Of a stretch of DNA of 64,000 bases, positions 33,001 to 44,482 are shown piece after piece. The stretch is from Hansfordia pulvinata (lineage: Eukaryota > Ascomycota > Sordariomycetes > Xylariales): positions 124,001 through 188,000 of the forward strand of contig BJKQ01000021.1 of the NCBI GenBank assembly GCA_006538405.1. The letters run 5' to 3'. A program made the position numbers and the translations under genes. Each line of letters opens with the position of its first letter. Within the stretch, counting starts at the first letter, position 1. Under the pieces are notes generated by a model that saw nothing but the letters and a program-made list of their open reading frames with translations, was not told the origin of the DNA and searched no databases.

Positions 33001-35337
33001 CTCGCGCCGCAAGCGCCCACCTTGCCAGGCGATGGAATCCTTGGGTTGCTTTTACGTGGCCCAGGTCAGCAACGGTGCGGCTACGGCCAAAACCTTGTCG
33101 CGAAAGGGTCCTCAGACTTGAGAGTGGAAAAGAGTGCCCGGGTCTGGCGCAGGCAGTCTCCGTTGCGCTCCGCTTTCCATCAACCAGGCTCCCTCGGGCA
33201 ATTTCCCCTACAAGCACGGCGCCGAGATGTAAGATGAAGATACGGCAGTGGCGAGACCAGCATGGAAAGTTGGCAGATACGCGTAGAGAAATGATCGGGT
33301 AGGTGCTGACCAGACTAACGAGGAGGTTTGGCCGCTGACGTTGACAATTGTTGATCAGGGGCGAAATACCGGACGAGCAGTGATGAGAGTAGCAGGGTGC
33401 TCGTACAGTGCGTTGGAAGCTGGAAGTTTGGATTCTGATGGATCATCGTCGACGAGTCTGGACGCTTGACTGCCTGGTCATGATTACGAGTAGGCCCTTA
33501 ACGTGGACAGACGCAATGTACTGTCTGAGATTTAGCATGCACATTCTTTTCGTTCCTGAGACATACAGCAGACCATTGTGGATGCATTAGCGATGTCAGC
33601 GGGACGGGTCGTGAGGAAATACGCAGGTGTCCCAGGTGGTAAGGCAAGCCACGAGAAGCTGTGCCAGTCGTCCTCTTCGTACGAGTATATCGTGAAGAAC
33701 CTGTAGTTACAGTGTTAGGAAATCAACCGAGTCTGGCACTGGCCACGGCTGAAATGAAGTCGTCGACGATGATGGCGTCTCTGAGTCTTGGATAGGAGAT
33801 GCGGCCTTCCAAGTTCCATCACACACTGACATCTATGGATGAGTGTGGCGATGGAGAAGCTGAGGGACAGCAGGCGGCTAGTGGGCGGCTCCAGTTGGCT
33901 GGCACGCTGCGAGGGACGCAATCCATGGACTGTGCCCGCACGGTACGCACGATACGTAAAGCGAGCAGTTGAGGTACGTGGGCATGGGGGGCTGTAGGCA
34001 CTTTGTAGGTCGTGGGATTCAGGGACCCAGTCTCACCCACAGTCGCAGCAAGGTACAATCACTGTACATCGGCCAATGTGCTCCTGCGTTTGCTGCTCGG
34101 GTCAACAGTGTTGACAGCTCGCACCCAATCGACTGGAAAGCTGAGCGTCCGAGTCCAACTTGCGATTCGACTCTCGTCCTGTGTTTTAGGAGGCAGAGGA
34201 GAAACCAGATTTGCTAGAGTCTAACTTTTTACTGTCCGAGACGAAGTCGAGAGATGTGAGGTGGGTGCCTTACACTACATCCACCTAGGCTAGGTACCAA
34301 TCGGTACCGGTCCGCATCGCGTTTCCCCCAACCTGGAGGCACGAGGGCCAGGGCCCCCGCATGCGCCTCGATTCGGACCTGAGGCAAACTGCCCCTACGC
34401 CCAGTGCGCGCTTTGCCCCGGCTTGCACCGTGCACCCTGTCGTGGCCGTCCGTGGCGCACTGCGCCTCGACGTCGTTCCGCCCGTCTGTCGTCGGCCTCT
34501 TGCACCTCGTCTCATCACCACTTGACGGTGCCCGTTGTTGCTGTGCCCGTTGCTTTTCATTGTTATTGTCCCTCCTGGGTGCCGCCGCTGCCTGCCCTCC
34601 CAGTCCGTCTTGGATTTGCTAATCGTCATCTCAAGGTCCCCGCGCCCATTTCTCTCGCCCCTCAGCTGCGAGTGCGGCACGCACGCCTCAACGCCCACTT
34701 GGCCACTCACTCGTCGTTGCCAGGTACCTGCCGCGTCGCCCTGGCTTCCGCTCCATGTTCTTCTTGTATTATTGCCAATACTTCCCCAGCGCTGCCCGCT
34801 TGCTCGTCCTGAATAATTCTACCGCTCGTCCCCTTTCGACGACGACGCTCTCTCGTGAAAATAACGACCCCGACTCGCACCACACCTTTAGCTACAGCCT
34901 GACGAGACTCGCGGTACATCTCGTGGCCTCGCTCTGCGCCCACCCCACGTCGACTTGGACGAACAAAGGAGACCAGGGCCTCGGCAGCCCGCTCACGCTC
35001 TCTTAAGCCCCCTCGCCCTCATTCATGTACGGGTGCGCCATGTGTTTTCCATGGGCAAACGGCCTCGAAACCGCTGCTAGGGCTTAATATCGCCTGCCCT
35101 TGCCGTCGCCCGTCGACTCCGGCCGCGACAGGCCTGGGGCGCCTCTACTTGGTCCTAACTCGACGCGAAAACAACAACAGCCACGGCCACGGCAGACATA
35201 CCTACCATTCTCCCGAAACATTGCGGAACCGGCTACGCGCCTATCCACCGCGCCAGCGTCTCCGACCGAGCCGGTCTTGAACAGCCCTCGTCGCCGGACC
35301 AAGGCCTCCCGGCCCGTCTCCGTCAACATTTCTCACC
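30090..35337. other. 5.2-kb intergenic region
   Basis: Contains the 3' region of the GH5 gene on the left and a long C/T-rich leader of BCK1 on the right (~34.3-35.3 kb). The longest open frame (31231-32244, minus) has no domain, odd Arg/Ser/Pro composition and a competing overlapping frame, so I do not call it. TACTCGTA octamers at 31889 and 33680 (reverse orientation). Confidence 0.5.
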
Positions 35338-38300
35338 ATGCATTCCAATCAGCGAGACCCGACCAAGCCATTCCAGGTCCCACCTCCTCCGCCGCCTCCT
35401 CTTGGACCCCCTCAGCAAACCCAGCTGGCGCCTGGCATCAACATCCCTCCGCCGCCTCCACGATATCCCACTGGCCAGACGGTTCCGAATGTCTTGCTCC
35501 CTCCGCCCCCAGGCCCTCCTCCCGGCAGCGTCATCGGCCCCGGGCCTCAAGCTTCCACCTGGCACGGCGCTTGGGGGCGCACATACGATCCACGAACGGG
35601 CTTCCCAATCCCCCCTCCGCCACCTCAGATCCAGGGTCACGGCCCGGGTCAGCATCTTTACCACCCCCCGCTGCACTCGAAGACTTCGGCCGCCACCCTC
35701 AATATCCCTCCTCCGCCACCCACCACCCACGATGCCCTCGCTCCGGACCCCATGTCCGCCATGTCCGCCACCTATGCCCCTGGTAGTAATATGTCTGCCA
35801 CCTACATTCCCGGTCGTGATACCTACGGCGAGGGTGTAGGCATTCCTGGCTTTGGGGACTTTGACTTGGCTGCGGCGTACAGTGCCAACCGCGCCTGGCC
35901 GTCGGCCACCTCCGCATCGCCATCGGGTGGCAATTTCAACCTGCCCGACCCTGTACAGCACCACCAAGACCCCTGTCCCCCTTTTCCCTCATCGCTGACC
36001 ACATTTGCAGAACCGCAATACTTCGACCGCCTCAAATGCCTCTACCCCTGGCTCCACTATTCCCCCGGACCTCGCCGCCAAATGGCCCATCGATCATGTT
36101 CTACTCTGGCTCGCCGCCAACCATTTCTCCAAGGACTGGCAGGAGACGTTTAAAGGACTCAAACTTCACGGCACCCAGTTTCTTGAGCTTGGAAGCACCG
36201 TTGGCGGCCGCGGAAACTTCGGCATGATGCATCAGATGGTCTATCCGCGCCTTGCGCAGGAGTGTGCCAGCAGTGGTGCGGGATGGGACCAGACTCGCGA
36301 GAGGGAAGAAGGCAAGCGCATGCGCCGCCTCATACGTGGCATCGTCATGGGCCAGAAGACCGACACCTCCAGGATGACGCCCTCTTCCGCTACTGGTCCG
36401 GAATCCCTATCGGGATCCTACGGGTACAGCGCTGGCACCGACACTGGATCTCCCGACACTCCCATCAAGGGCCCTAACTCTGCCTACGGTCTCTACCCGA
36501 AGCCCGGTGGCCAGCCTTTGAGTGGCGGCGGCACTGTGAGCTCAGAATCAAGCCATCGGGCACTTCTCAAAAACCTCGACGTCGACAGCGCTAGGAGACA
36601 TAGCCCCAGTGGCAGCGACGCCGAGAATGCCTCCTTTCTCAGAAGCGCAAGTCCTGGCGGCGGGAGTCCCAAGCCTTCCAGCAGCTTGTTCCCACAAGCC
36701 GCCCCTCCCGCAACCGCTTCCTCGCCTTCGCGCCATCGCTTCGGCCACCAGAGCAGAGATAGCGTCGGCTCGGCTTCGTCGCTTGCGGCTACGCGAGGCT
36801 CCCACATACCCGAGACGACAGCCGCCGCGTCCAGTACCTATCGGGGAGGGCTGAGTGGTATCAGCGGCATGATCAACGCCAGTCAGAACAATGCCCGGCG
36901 CCACGGCGCGGACACGACCAAGCACTCTCCTCTTGAACCACCTGGCGACCGCTCGGCTGGCACAGATGGGTCATCAGCTAAAGACAACAAGAGCTTTCTC
37001 GGCTTCTTGAAGCGCAAGAAGAAGGAGGAGGGCTCTCTTTCGTCTCCTGAGGATGAGATAAGCCCCGCGCATGTCAAGTCGAACTCTATCTCGAGCCGCA
37101 TGGTTTCACCGACCGAGACCACAGGTCGGCCCATGTCAGCCATACAGGACAATGCGCCAGCCTTTCGCCGTGTTGCAAGGAGCTACATTCTCGTCACTTT
37201 GGATGGCTGGAACTACCGTATGTGTGACGTGACCGACTGTGACACGGCTGTCGACCTCCGAGCCAACATCTGCATGAACTTGGGACTTGCCGACGCCATG
37301 ACGCCTGAGATCTATTTGACCGAACTCGGGCGCCCGGATCATGAGGAACCATTGGAGGACCAGAGCCTCTGGATTCACAAGCGCATGAAAGCCGAAAGTC
37401 AGGGAGGGCTCAAGCTGTACGTGAAGCTGCGAAAGGGCAGTGTCTTTGTCAGCAACGAGCCCGGGCATAACATCGACGAGGACACCTATGCGCGCCTCAA
37501 CGGTCAGCGCACGCGGTCCACATCTTCGCCTCCCGCGTCCAGAAACAACACCGACTCATCAAGGTCACCGGTAGACGAAGACCAGCTGGCAGTCAAGGCC
37601 AGTGAGTACCGCGCCGCCATGGATCGGCAGCGGCAGGTCTATCTTGACAGACGTGAGAAAGCTCTGCGAGATTCTACCCCCATCTCCCCGTCCATGGGGA
37701 TCGTAGGGAGAGAGGTCAACTTTGACCGCCCACGCACATCCCCGTATGAAGACAAAAAACCGGACGACAACTTCTTGCCGCAACGACGCGCCCCAGCACC
37801 TCCAGGCGTGGAGACGGCCACCTTGCTGAAGGCCAACTCGCTTAGTAAACGGCTGAGCCAAGGCGGCGGACGGCTATCGATCGGCAGTGGCGACGGTTTC
37901 CCAAGCTCAAGGAGGCCCGCGACCCCCAACAATAACAACAGCAACGAGAACGGCATCCGCGAGTCGCCAAACAAGTCGCCCAATAACAGGCGCTCTGGAA
38001 TCATCTCTCCTCCGGGCCCGCCGGCAGGGTCAGCACTCGGCGCCATGGTCAACATGGGCAGCGCTTGGGGCCGATTGGGCCGACCATCACCTGGAAGGGG
38101 TCAAAACCGCCACGCGTCGCCGCATAGAGTCAATACCGATCCAGCCGTTGGGTCAGGTTACTTCGACAATCGAGGTAAGGGAGCTATGTCTACTGTAGAT
38201 TTTGGTCATGACGGCCCAGGGCGTGGTAGTCCTCGTTCAGGTTCACCTGGTAGTCTGACCTGGAGTCGCGGGGACGTCCCTTTCATGATACCCGATTATA

Positions 38301-40417
38301 CGCCGAACGGCACCCCTTTCATTCCCGGTCGAACCAAGTCTCTGAACGATTCATTTGCTAAAAGAAAGACTCTAGCAGCACGAGCCGCCATGTCGCCTGG
38401 AGATCTAAGCCCAACCACCACTCAGCCCAGCGGTGCCAATGCGCCAAGAGACAAGCGCAAGTCGTCGTATGGTCCCGTCATCGATTTCACCGAGACCAAC
38501 GTGCAGTTTGAGAAGGTGGCCCCCAGCTCGCAGCCCAAGGACGATGACTCGGACGACGAGTCGGACGATGGCTTGTTCGTCATTCCTGTCAAGGGCAAGC
38601 TCGGCGCCAATGCAACCAGCGATGCGGACAAGAAAAAGTCCACCCTGGCGGTGCCCAGCGCAAAGTCTCGCAAGTCTGTGACCTTTAACTCGCCGGGGCA
38701 GTCGCAATCGCGCACGCCGGCCAACCCAGGCGCAGACCAATGGCAGTACAACGATGACAGCAAGATCAACCGTCGCAAGTCTTTCATCGACCGCGGTGTC
38801 TGGGCCAATCGTCCACCCCAGAGGCTCTGCTCAGCAACCTCGATGCCTTCTTCCCCGAGCTGGACCTCGATCAGCCCGTTCTGGACGAGAGCCAGATACA
38901 GGAGCCTGCTACCCCGGTTTCGCCTATAAATGAAGAGGAGGAAACCGCAAACGAAAGCCCGTCAAAAGGAAAGGAGAGGGAGGAGATTCCACCCGTCCCA
39001 CCGATCCCAGATCTCCCCATTACGAGCCCTGGGGCCGGTCTCGCGACTGCGAGATCCTCCATGTACACCGAGAGTGACACTCTTGGGTCAGACGAATCTA
39101 CACTCAAGGCTCTTGAGAGGCCGACGTCCATGAACTCCGTTGCCCGCCGCAGCATGCGAAAGTCTGGCGGGCTGGGTCGGATGAAGTCCATTCGAGAAGT
39201 GGCTCGCGGTGCACACGAAGCAAACAAGCGCTTTACCACTGCTTCCATCAGCGGGCCTCCGCCTGCTCCTGGCGGCGGTGCTGGCTCAAGTGGCGGCGAC
39301 GCGAGCAGTGGCGCCGGCGGCACGACAGCCGGCAACCGCTCGTCAGCCATCATACAGCGACGCAAGAGCACCAAGATGTTTGGTGCCAATGTTGTCCAAA
39401 TCCATCCGGAACGAGGGTCGATGATTATGCCTCAGATTCCCCAGGACACGTTGCCCAAGCGACAGACGACATTCAGATGGTTCAAGGGTGAGTTGATCGG
39501 GAAAGGCACGTTCGGTCGGGTCTACCTCGGTATGAACGCCACGACCGGTGAATTCCTGGCCGTCAAGGAAGTCGAAGTCAACCAAAGAGCTGCTGGCGGC
39601 GACCGCAAGAAAATCAAGGAGCTCGTCGCTGCACTGGACCAGGAGATCGACACAATGCAGTACTTGGACCACGACAACATTGTGCAGTATCTTGGGTGTG
39701 AACGCAAGGAGACGAGCATCAGTATCTTCCTCGAGTACATTTCTGGTGGCAGCATTGGGTCCTGCCTGCGCAAGCACGGCAAATTTGAAGAGTCGGTCGT
39801 CAGCTCACTCACGCGCCAAACACTATCGGGGCTCGCGTACCTCCACCGCGAGGGTATCTTGCATCGCGATCTCAAGGCCGACAACATTCTTCTGGATGTC
39901 GATGGAACCTGCAAGATTTCAGACTTCGGTATTTCCAAGAAGACGGACGATATCTACGGCAACGACAAGACCAACTCGATGCAAGGGTCTGTCTTCTGGA
40001 TGGCTCCAGAAGTGATCCGATCGCAGGCCGAAGGCTACAGCGCCAAGGTTGACATCTGGAGTCTGGGCTGCGTGGTGTTGGAAATGTTTGCTGGGCGTCG
40101 ACCGTGGAATAAGGACGAAGCGGTCGGCGCAATCTACAAGATTGCCAACGGCGAAACGCCGCCCATCTCCGACGAGGTCCGCGAGACCATCACGCCCAAC
40201 GCGCTGGGGTTCATGCTGGACTGCTTCACAGTGTAAGTGGCGACTTGGTGCAATGGCGTCAATATCGAACGATCAGTACTGACATGCGCACAGTGACGCG
40301 AAAGACCGACCCACGGCGGATAGGCTCCTCCGCTATCACATGTTCTGCGATCTGGACGAAAACTACAACTTTTTCGACACGGAGTTGTATGCCAAAATCC
40401 GTGGCACGTTTCAATGA
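35338..40417 (+). CDS. BCK1: BCK1, MAPKKK of the cell-wall integrity pathway (apparent frameshift)
   Basis: Serine/threonine kinase that relays Pkc1 signals to the Mkk-Slt2/Mps1 cascade for cell-wall integrity. Exons 35338-35952, 36011-40232 and 40294-40417; introns 58 and 61 nt. Total 1653 residues after one base is restored. Order: Pro-rich N-terminus, SAM-type domain ~230-295 (WPIDHVLLWLAANHFSKDW), long disordered Ser-rich region, ubiquitin-like/RA-type domain ~595-680 (SYILVTLDGWNYRMCDVTDC), more disorder, then the catalytic domain from ~1360. Kinase motifs are complete: GKGTFGRVYLG, K1391 in LAVKEVEV, D1492 in HRDLKADN, D1510 in DFG, and WMAPEV. The frame shifts at the C4 run 38816-38819: the upstream frame runs to a stop at 38929, while EALLSNLDAFFPELDLDQ continues one frame over. 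One missing C restores it. Kinase residue numbers assume that correction. Confidence 0.94.
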
Positions 40418-41077
40418 TTCGCGTGACAGCGTGGGTGTTGGAAGGGGTGGATGATGAGCGTCCCAATACTTGAACGTGAACGAGACGACATGAGGGGCAA
40501 TGGGGATGGCGGGGGGTTCTCGTCTGCGATGCATGAGCGGCCGGCTTGTGCGCCTTGCAGTTCCGAGCGGGTAGTCCTGTCGCGAAGTGCGAAGGGGGCT
40601 CGAGAAGTAGTCCTAACAAACCCAACATGATTGCCGAACTTTCGGCAAATTGCAACGGCGTCCCTTTGGTCAGCGCTTCTCGAATTATGGTTCAGGATCT
40701 TTTGGTAGACGCTGCGCGCTTACACACAACTCGCGCTCCCGATTCCAGCACGGCGTTCTGGCTGGGGTTTCTACGACGAGAGAAAGACAGCGAGGTGGTC
40801 TACTGAGGTTCCTGCGGCACCTCTTGTGAGTCAAAATACGTTCGGGCGGGGGGATGGATGAACCGTTGATCAATTAGGAATTTCGGGATTCGAACTCTTT
40901 GAATACCATTGCCGCCTCATGCTCAGTCATTTAGCTCCGCGAAAACCGGACACTCGCCTGCTTCGACTCTGAAGTCTAGCGGCTGCTCTGCTCCTTGTCG
41001 TCGGTCACCGCGCCCTAATCGAGCCAACGCAGCAGTTTCTCGCCCCGAAGCGCAGCAAAGCTTTCTCCCGAGATCCG
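40418..41077. other. Convergent intergenic region
   Basis: 660 bp between the stop codons of BCK1 and the Fta2-family gene, presumably both 3' untranslated regions and terminators. Nothing else is supported; a tRNA-like TTCGAAT near 40880-40895 lacks a matching stem. Confidence 0.5.
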
Positions 41078-42111
41078 CTACTTCGGGACACGGGGCTGAG
41101 GGGCCGGAGTAGGCCAACCAAGACCCCGGCCCCTGAGTCGCATGGGGTGCGTAGCTCGGATAAAGGTTGGGTTTGGAATTTCGTCATCATCCTCGACCAT
41201 TTCATCGAACTTCTGCATGTCGGCAAACATGGTAAATACCTGTCTGTCGCCCAGCCCGGTGTTGTAGGGCGGGTACGGCGTCGTCCACGCCATGCCAAAG
41301 TCGACGAGCTTGCCACGGCGAAAATTGGCTTTTTGGATGTCTTCGTTGAAGATGCCACACTTCCGGAGGGCTTTTATGTCGCGGAGAATCGATTCCAGTG
41401 ACCCGGCGACACCATCACCGCCGGTGACCAAGTCCTTGACGATGGCGCGTGCTCTCCACCCGCCGAGGGTGCGTTCCTGGTAACGCGAACGGGCCTCCAT
41501 GGTGTAGTGCAGCCTTTCACGCTTATGGGGCTCCCAGCCAGCCCAGCTCAAGTCCATGTACCATTCCTTGATGAGAACGGCCTTGTCTTCCTCACGGAGG
41601 AAGAGGAACCCGTGGGCCGGAACAACGATGTCGGGTTTCAGTTTCCCCTTGTCCACCCTTTCTTTTATCCTCCCGTACGCCCTGCATTCCTTGTAGAAGG
41701 GGTCGAAGTAGGCCGCAGCGGTGTCGAGATCTATATCAAGATCATCCTCCCACCCATATTTCTCATCTTCGGGAAAGTACCAATGGAACTGATTCAGCAT
41801 GGATTTTCCAGTGTCAGCGATGAAAAGTACCAACGGGATTATTGGAGGATCTCGAACAACAAGAAGCATCGTCCGGGCTCGGGGATGCTTACAACTTTGA
41901 CAGCGTATTCTTGGCCGCAAATTCGCGCTCGAAATACACAGCTCTGCGCCGGCTCGGCCTCGCCTTCATCCATCCCTCCGAGCTTACCAAGCCATTCGAT
42001 GGGCTGGTCATGATGTTTGAACAGTCCCAATTTGGGTCCCTCTATCAGAGGCAATGCTCGAGGAAATTGCCTTTTGCCTTTTCCAGTCGGCTTGCGACGC
42101 CGTGGTGCCAT
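41078..42111 (-). CDS. Fta2-family (Sim4 kinetochore subunit type) protein with kinase-like motifs
   Basis: 309 residues from exons 42111-41893 and 41788-41078; the 104-nt intron runs GTAAGC to TCAG with a GCTGAC upstream of the acceptor. It resembles the Pfam 'Kinetochore Sim4 complex subunit FTA2' family, which is expanded in Pezizomycotina; many members are probably not kinetochore proteins. Motifs: FRARICGQEYAVKV (K72, like the VAVK strand of protein kinases), FHWYFPEDEKYGW, FDPFYKECRAYGRIKE, IVVPAHGFLFL, then GIFNEDIQKANFRRGKLVDF with D223, N228 and D236 in a DxxxxN...DFG arrangement. This looks like a divergent protein-kinase fold; activity is unproven. The C-terminus is Arg/Pro-rich. 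It is divergent from the gene at 43054, so both may share control. GC usage at third positions is visibly milder than in BCK1 or the FAD oxidase. Confidence 0.82.
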
Positions 42112-43053
42112 TGTTCAAGGAGCAAGGGACGCTGATTGATCTCGTAGATGACCACTGGAAATGCACATTTCGTCAGTCACCAAGCCTCAGGTTTTCGCGC
42201 TGACTTTCTTGCGACACCTTCATCTGCCTGTGTAATATGGGAACTCACAGGCGAGCGCACCGAACTGCAATACCTCGGACTGTCGGATTTTTTCTAGCTG
42301 GGTATCTGAAAGGCAGGACACCGGAGAAGCGTCGCACCGCAAAACTAATTTTCGGAGATCGATCAGCAAGACCTGGCTGGCTGTTCATTGGAGATGCATA
42401 AGTTCCAGCGCCCGCATCGATGACGAAACAGGTATCGCAGCAAGTACTGAAATTGATCTCAATTTATTTCAGAGCCGGGCCGCACTGCGCTTTGTCGGTA
42501 TCCATCAAAACAAAGGGCTCGGGTATCTACCCTCTTTCACCTTACCTGTTGCAGACCGGATCCGTCGCAATAGGTGGCTTTGTGAAGTGCGAGAGGGAAT
42601 ATCCCCCGGCTTTCACTGGCTTTGAGCCATCTGGTATCTTTTCTGCCTTGCCGCCTGCTTTGTCAATCGCGAAGACTCAGCCACTGACTCTGGCCCTTTC
42701 GTATCCTTCACGCTTTGAATTTCTCAGGACAGATCATCGAAAGCAGTATGCTGTAGCTTTAGCTCTATCCGGCTTCCTCCACCGGGAGCCGATCGCATCG
42801 CGAATCTCTCTTTCGTTCTTTGCAATAAAGCGGTCAGTCGCGATTCGAAAGAATTGCCTTGGGACTCGGGATCACCCACTGACAGGACCTAATGGAACTG
42901 TATGGTATGAGCTATCTTAGAGTAAACGTATATTTCTTTGAATACGCAGTCGAGATTTTCCTTCTATGAATTGGCCTGGGAAGATCTTCGGCCTTCGGTT
43001 CGTTTCTGGCACATCCATACCGTTTCAACTGATCTGCCCTTCTCGCAGTCGCA
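42112..43053. promoter_or_regulatory. Shared divergent promoter of the Fta2-like / nuclease-like pair
   Basis: 942 bp between two divergent start codons, lower in GC than the surrounding DNA by eye. An open frame at 42420-42920 (plus) has no recognisable features and is not called. The arrangement allows coordinated expression of the two genes. Confidence 0.45.
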
Positions 43054-44277
43054 ATGGCTAAGGACGTCCCCGCCTCCTCGATACTTGAATTTCTGACTTG
43101 CCCCAACCCCCAAGTTCGAGAAATCCCGCCGGCGACAACTGTCAATACATACGGCGATGGGAACTGGGCCACCCCAAAACAACTCGTTCCATGGGACGAG
43201 TTCACCGATTTGCTCGCACTGAAAAGCGCATTCCAAGGCAAATTGATGGAGGAGGCCTGCCGACCAGGGAGAAACCTTCGATATCCCTTGGTGGATCCCA
43301 TGCATTGTGAGATTCAAAACGAGAAGGGAACAGTTGGTCTCCTCGCAAGGTGGACGGAGAATATCGTCAACATAGCTCTGAGAACTGTCGAAGACGTTTT
43401 GAAGCCTGCTTTCTGGAAACAAGGGAATCGGGTTTCCAGCACGGGTTGCTTGGCAAATTACGACCCTGATTCTGGTGCTATCACACTCGAAAGTTACCAG
43501 GAGAGATTTCCCAAGGAATACAAACCAGCAACGAAGTGGTCCACCAAGGCTTTCCTGGCGAGAAATCTATTGAAGCATGACTTGACTTGGTTCCGTTCAA
43601 AGGATGGCCTCGCACGTCCCATACGACAAGCATTTTCCTACTCCGTCAATTTCAACTGCAGATATGGCTGCATCCTCACATGCCAAGAAGCATTCATATT
43701 TCGAATCAGGGCTGGCGTGTGCACACCCGGTGAGCACGAACCCGAATGTCAGAAACACTCTCCCCAACTAACGGTCTATTAGGGTGCAAAGAAGCGGGCG
43801 CAGGCAACGAGTTGCAACATTGCTTGATTTTTCACGGCATCATGGAGTACGCGTCCATTCCTTGGTCAAACCATCACCCATCACCGAGAAGGAGACGAGA
43901 AGAGCCAAGAGAAGTGGACAATCAACCTCGCCCTCTGGTTCCTGCATGTCCTGGCCGGGCGCGACTTTGAGGCCGGGTGGCACTATGATGCGATCGCAGA
44001 CGTGATCGGCTCGGCTCATAGCGAGAGCGAGGTCAAGGCAGAGCAGGAGCCCCAAGCTACCGCTGCCGAGCCGTTCATACGCGCTGTACCTGACACCGCC
44101 TCAGAACAGCTGCTTTCACAGGGCGAACAGGGGACAAAGGCGTCGAAGGGTCCTGGCGAAGCTTACCCACCAGCCTCGCGGAAGAAGAAGAGGAAGCGAT
44201 CGGTGGAAAGCCTGTCAGATGGGCATCGCCGGGTTACCAGGTCCCAGATCAAGCGTCTCAAGCGATTGGCCCTCTGA
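43054..44277 (+). CDS. Fungal protein with possible PD-(D/E)XK nuclease-like region (apparent frameshift)
   Basis: Exons 43054-43729 and 43783-44277; the 53-nt intron has donor G|GTGAGC, branch CTAAC and acceptor TTAG. 389 residues if one extra base is ignored. I do not recognise the family firmly. Visible: KEYKPATKWSTKAF (~residues 155-168) resembles the ExK strand of PD-(D/E)XK nuclease-like domains in fungal proteins, followed by RPIRQAFSYSVNFNCRYGCI and LTCQEAFIFRI, the helix-strand pair often seen there. The second exon has IMEYASIPWSNH and INLALWFLHVLAG. The C-terminus is basic (RKKKRKRS and QIKRLKRL), suggesting nuclear location. The frame shifts at the CCC run 43877-43879: one C too many separates the WSNH frame from the TINLALWFLHV frame. 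Third positions are less GC-biased than in flanking genes, so transfer or accessory origin is possible. Confidence 0.68.
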
Positions 44278-44482
44278 CCAGGCGATGCGTCGTCCTTGTC
44301 TTTGCAAACAGTTGTTCTTGTTGAGTATTTTTAATCAAGCCACTTGTCCAATCGAGCCACTCGCAGTGTGATTATGCAAGGGTCGTAGTCAGAGCAGTAT
44401 CTCAACGTCTGTCATCGCCTACTCATTTTTCCCTTTGCCCAGGAGACCTTCCACCTCGCTTCCCTGCCGAACCACCCCGGCC
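44278..44482. terminator. Convergent 3' region
   Basis: 205 bp between the stop codons of the nuclease-like gene and the FAD oxidase; must contain both 3' ends. No canonical AATAAA is seen on the plus strand. Confidence 0.35.

Noticed and set aside
40870..40940. Possible tRNA on the minus strand (TTCGAAT)
   Set aside because: The bases flanking the T-loop-like sequence cannot pair and no acceptor or anticodon stem is visible.
42420..42920. 166-codon frame in the divergent promoter
   Set aside because: No recognisable motif, no splice context, and it lies between two well-supported starts.
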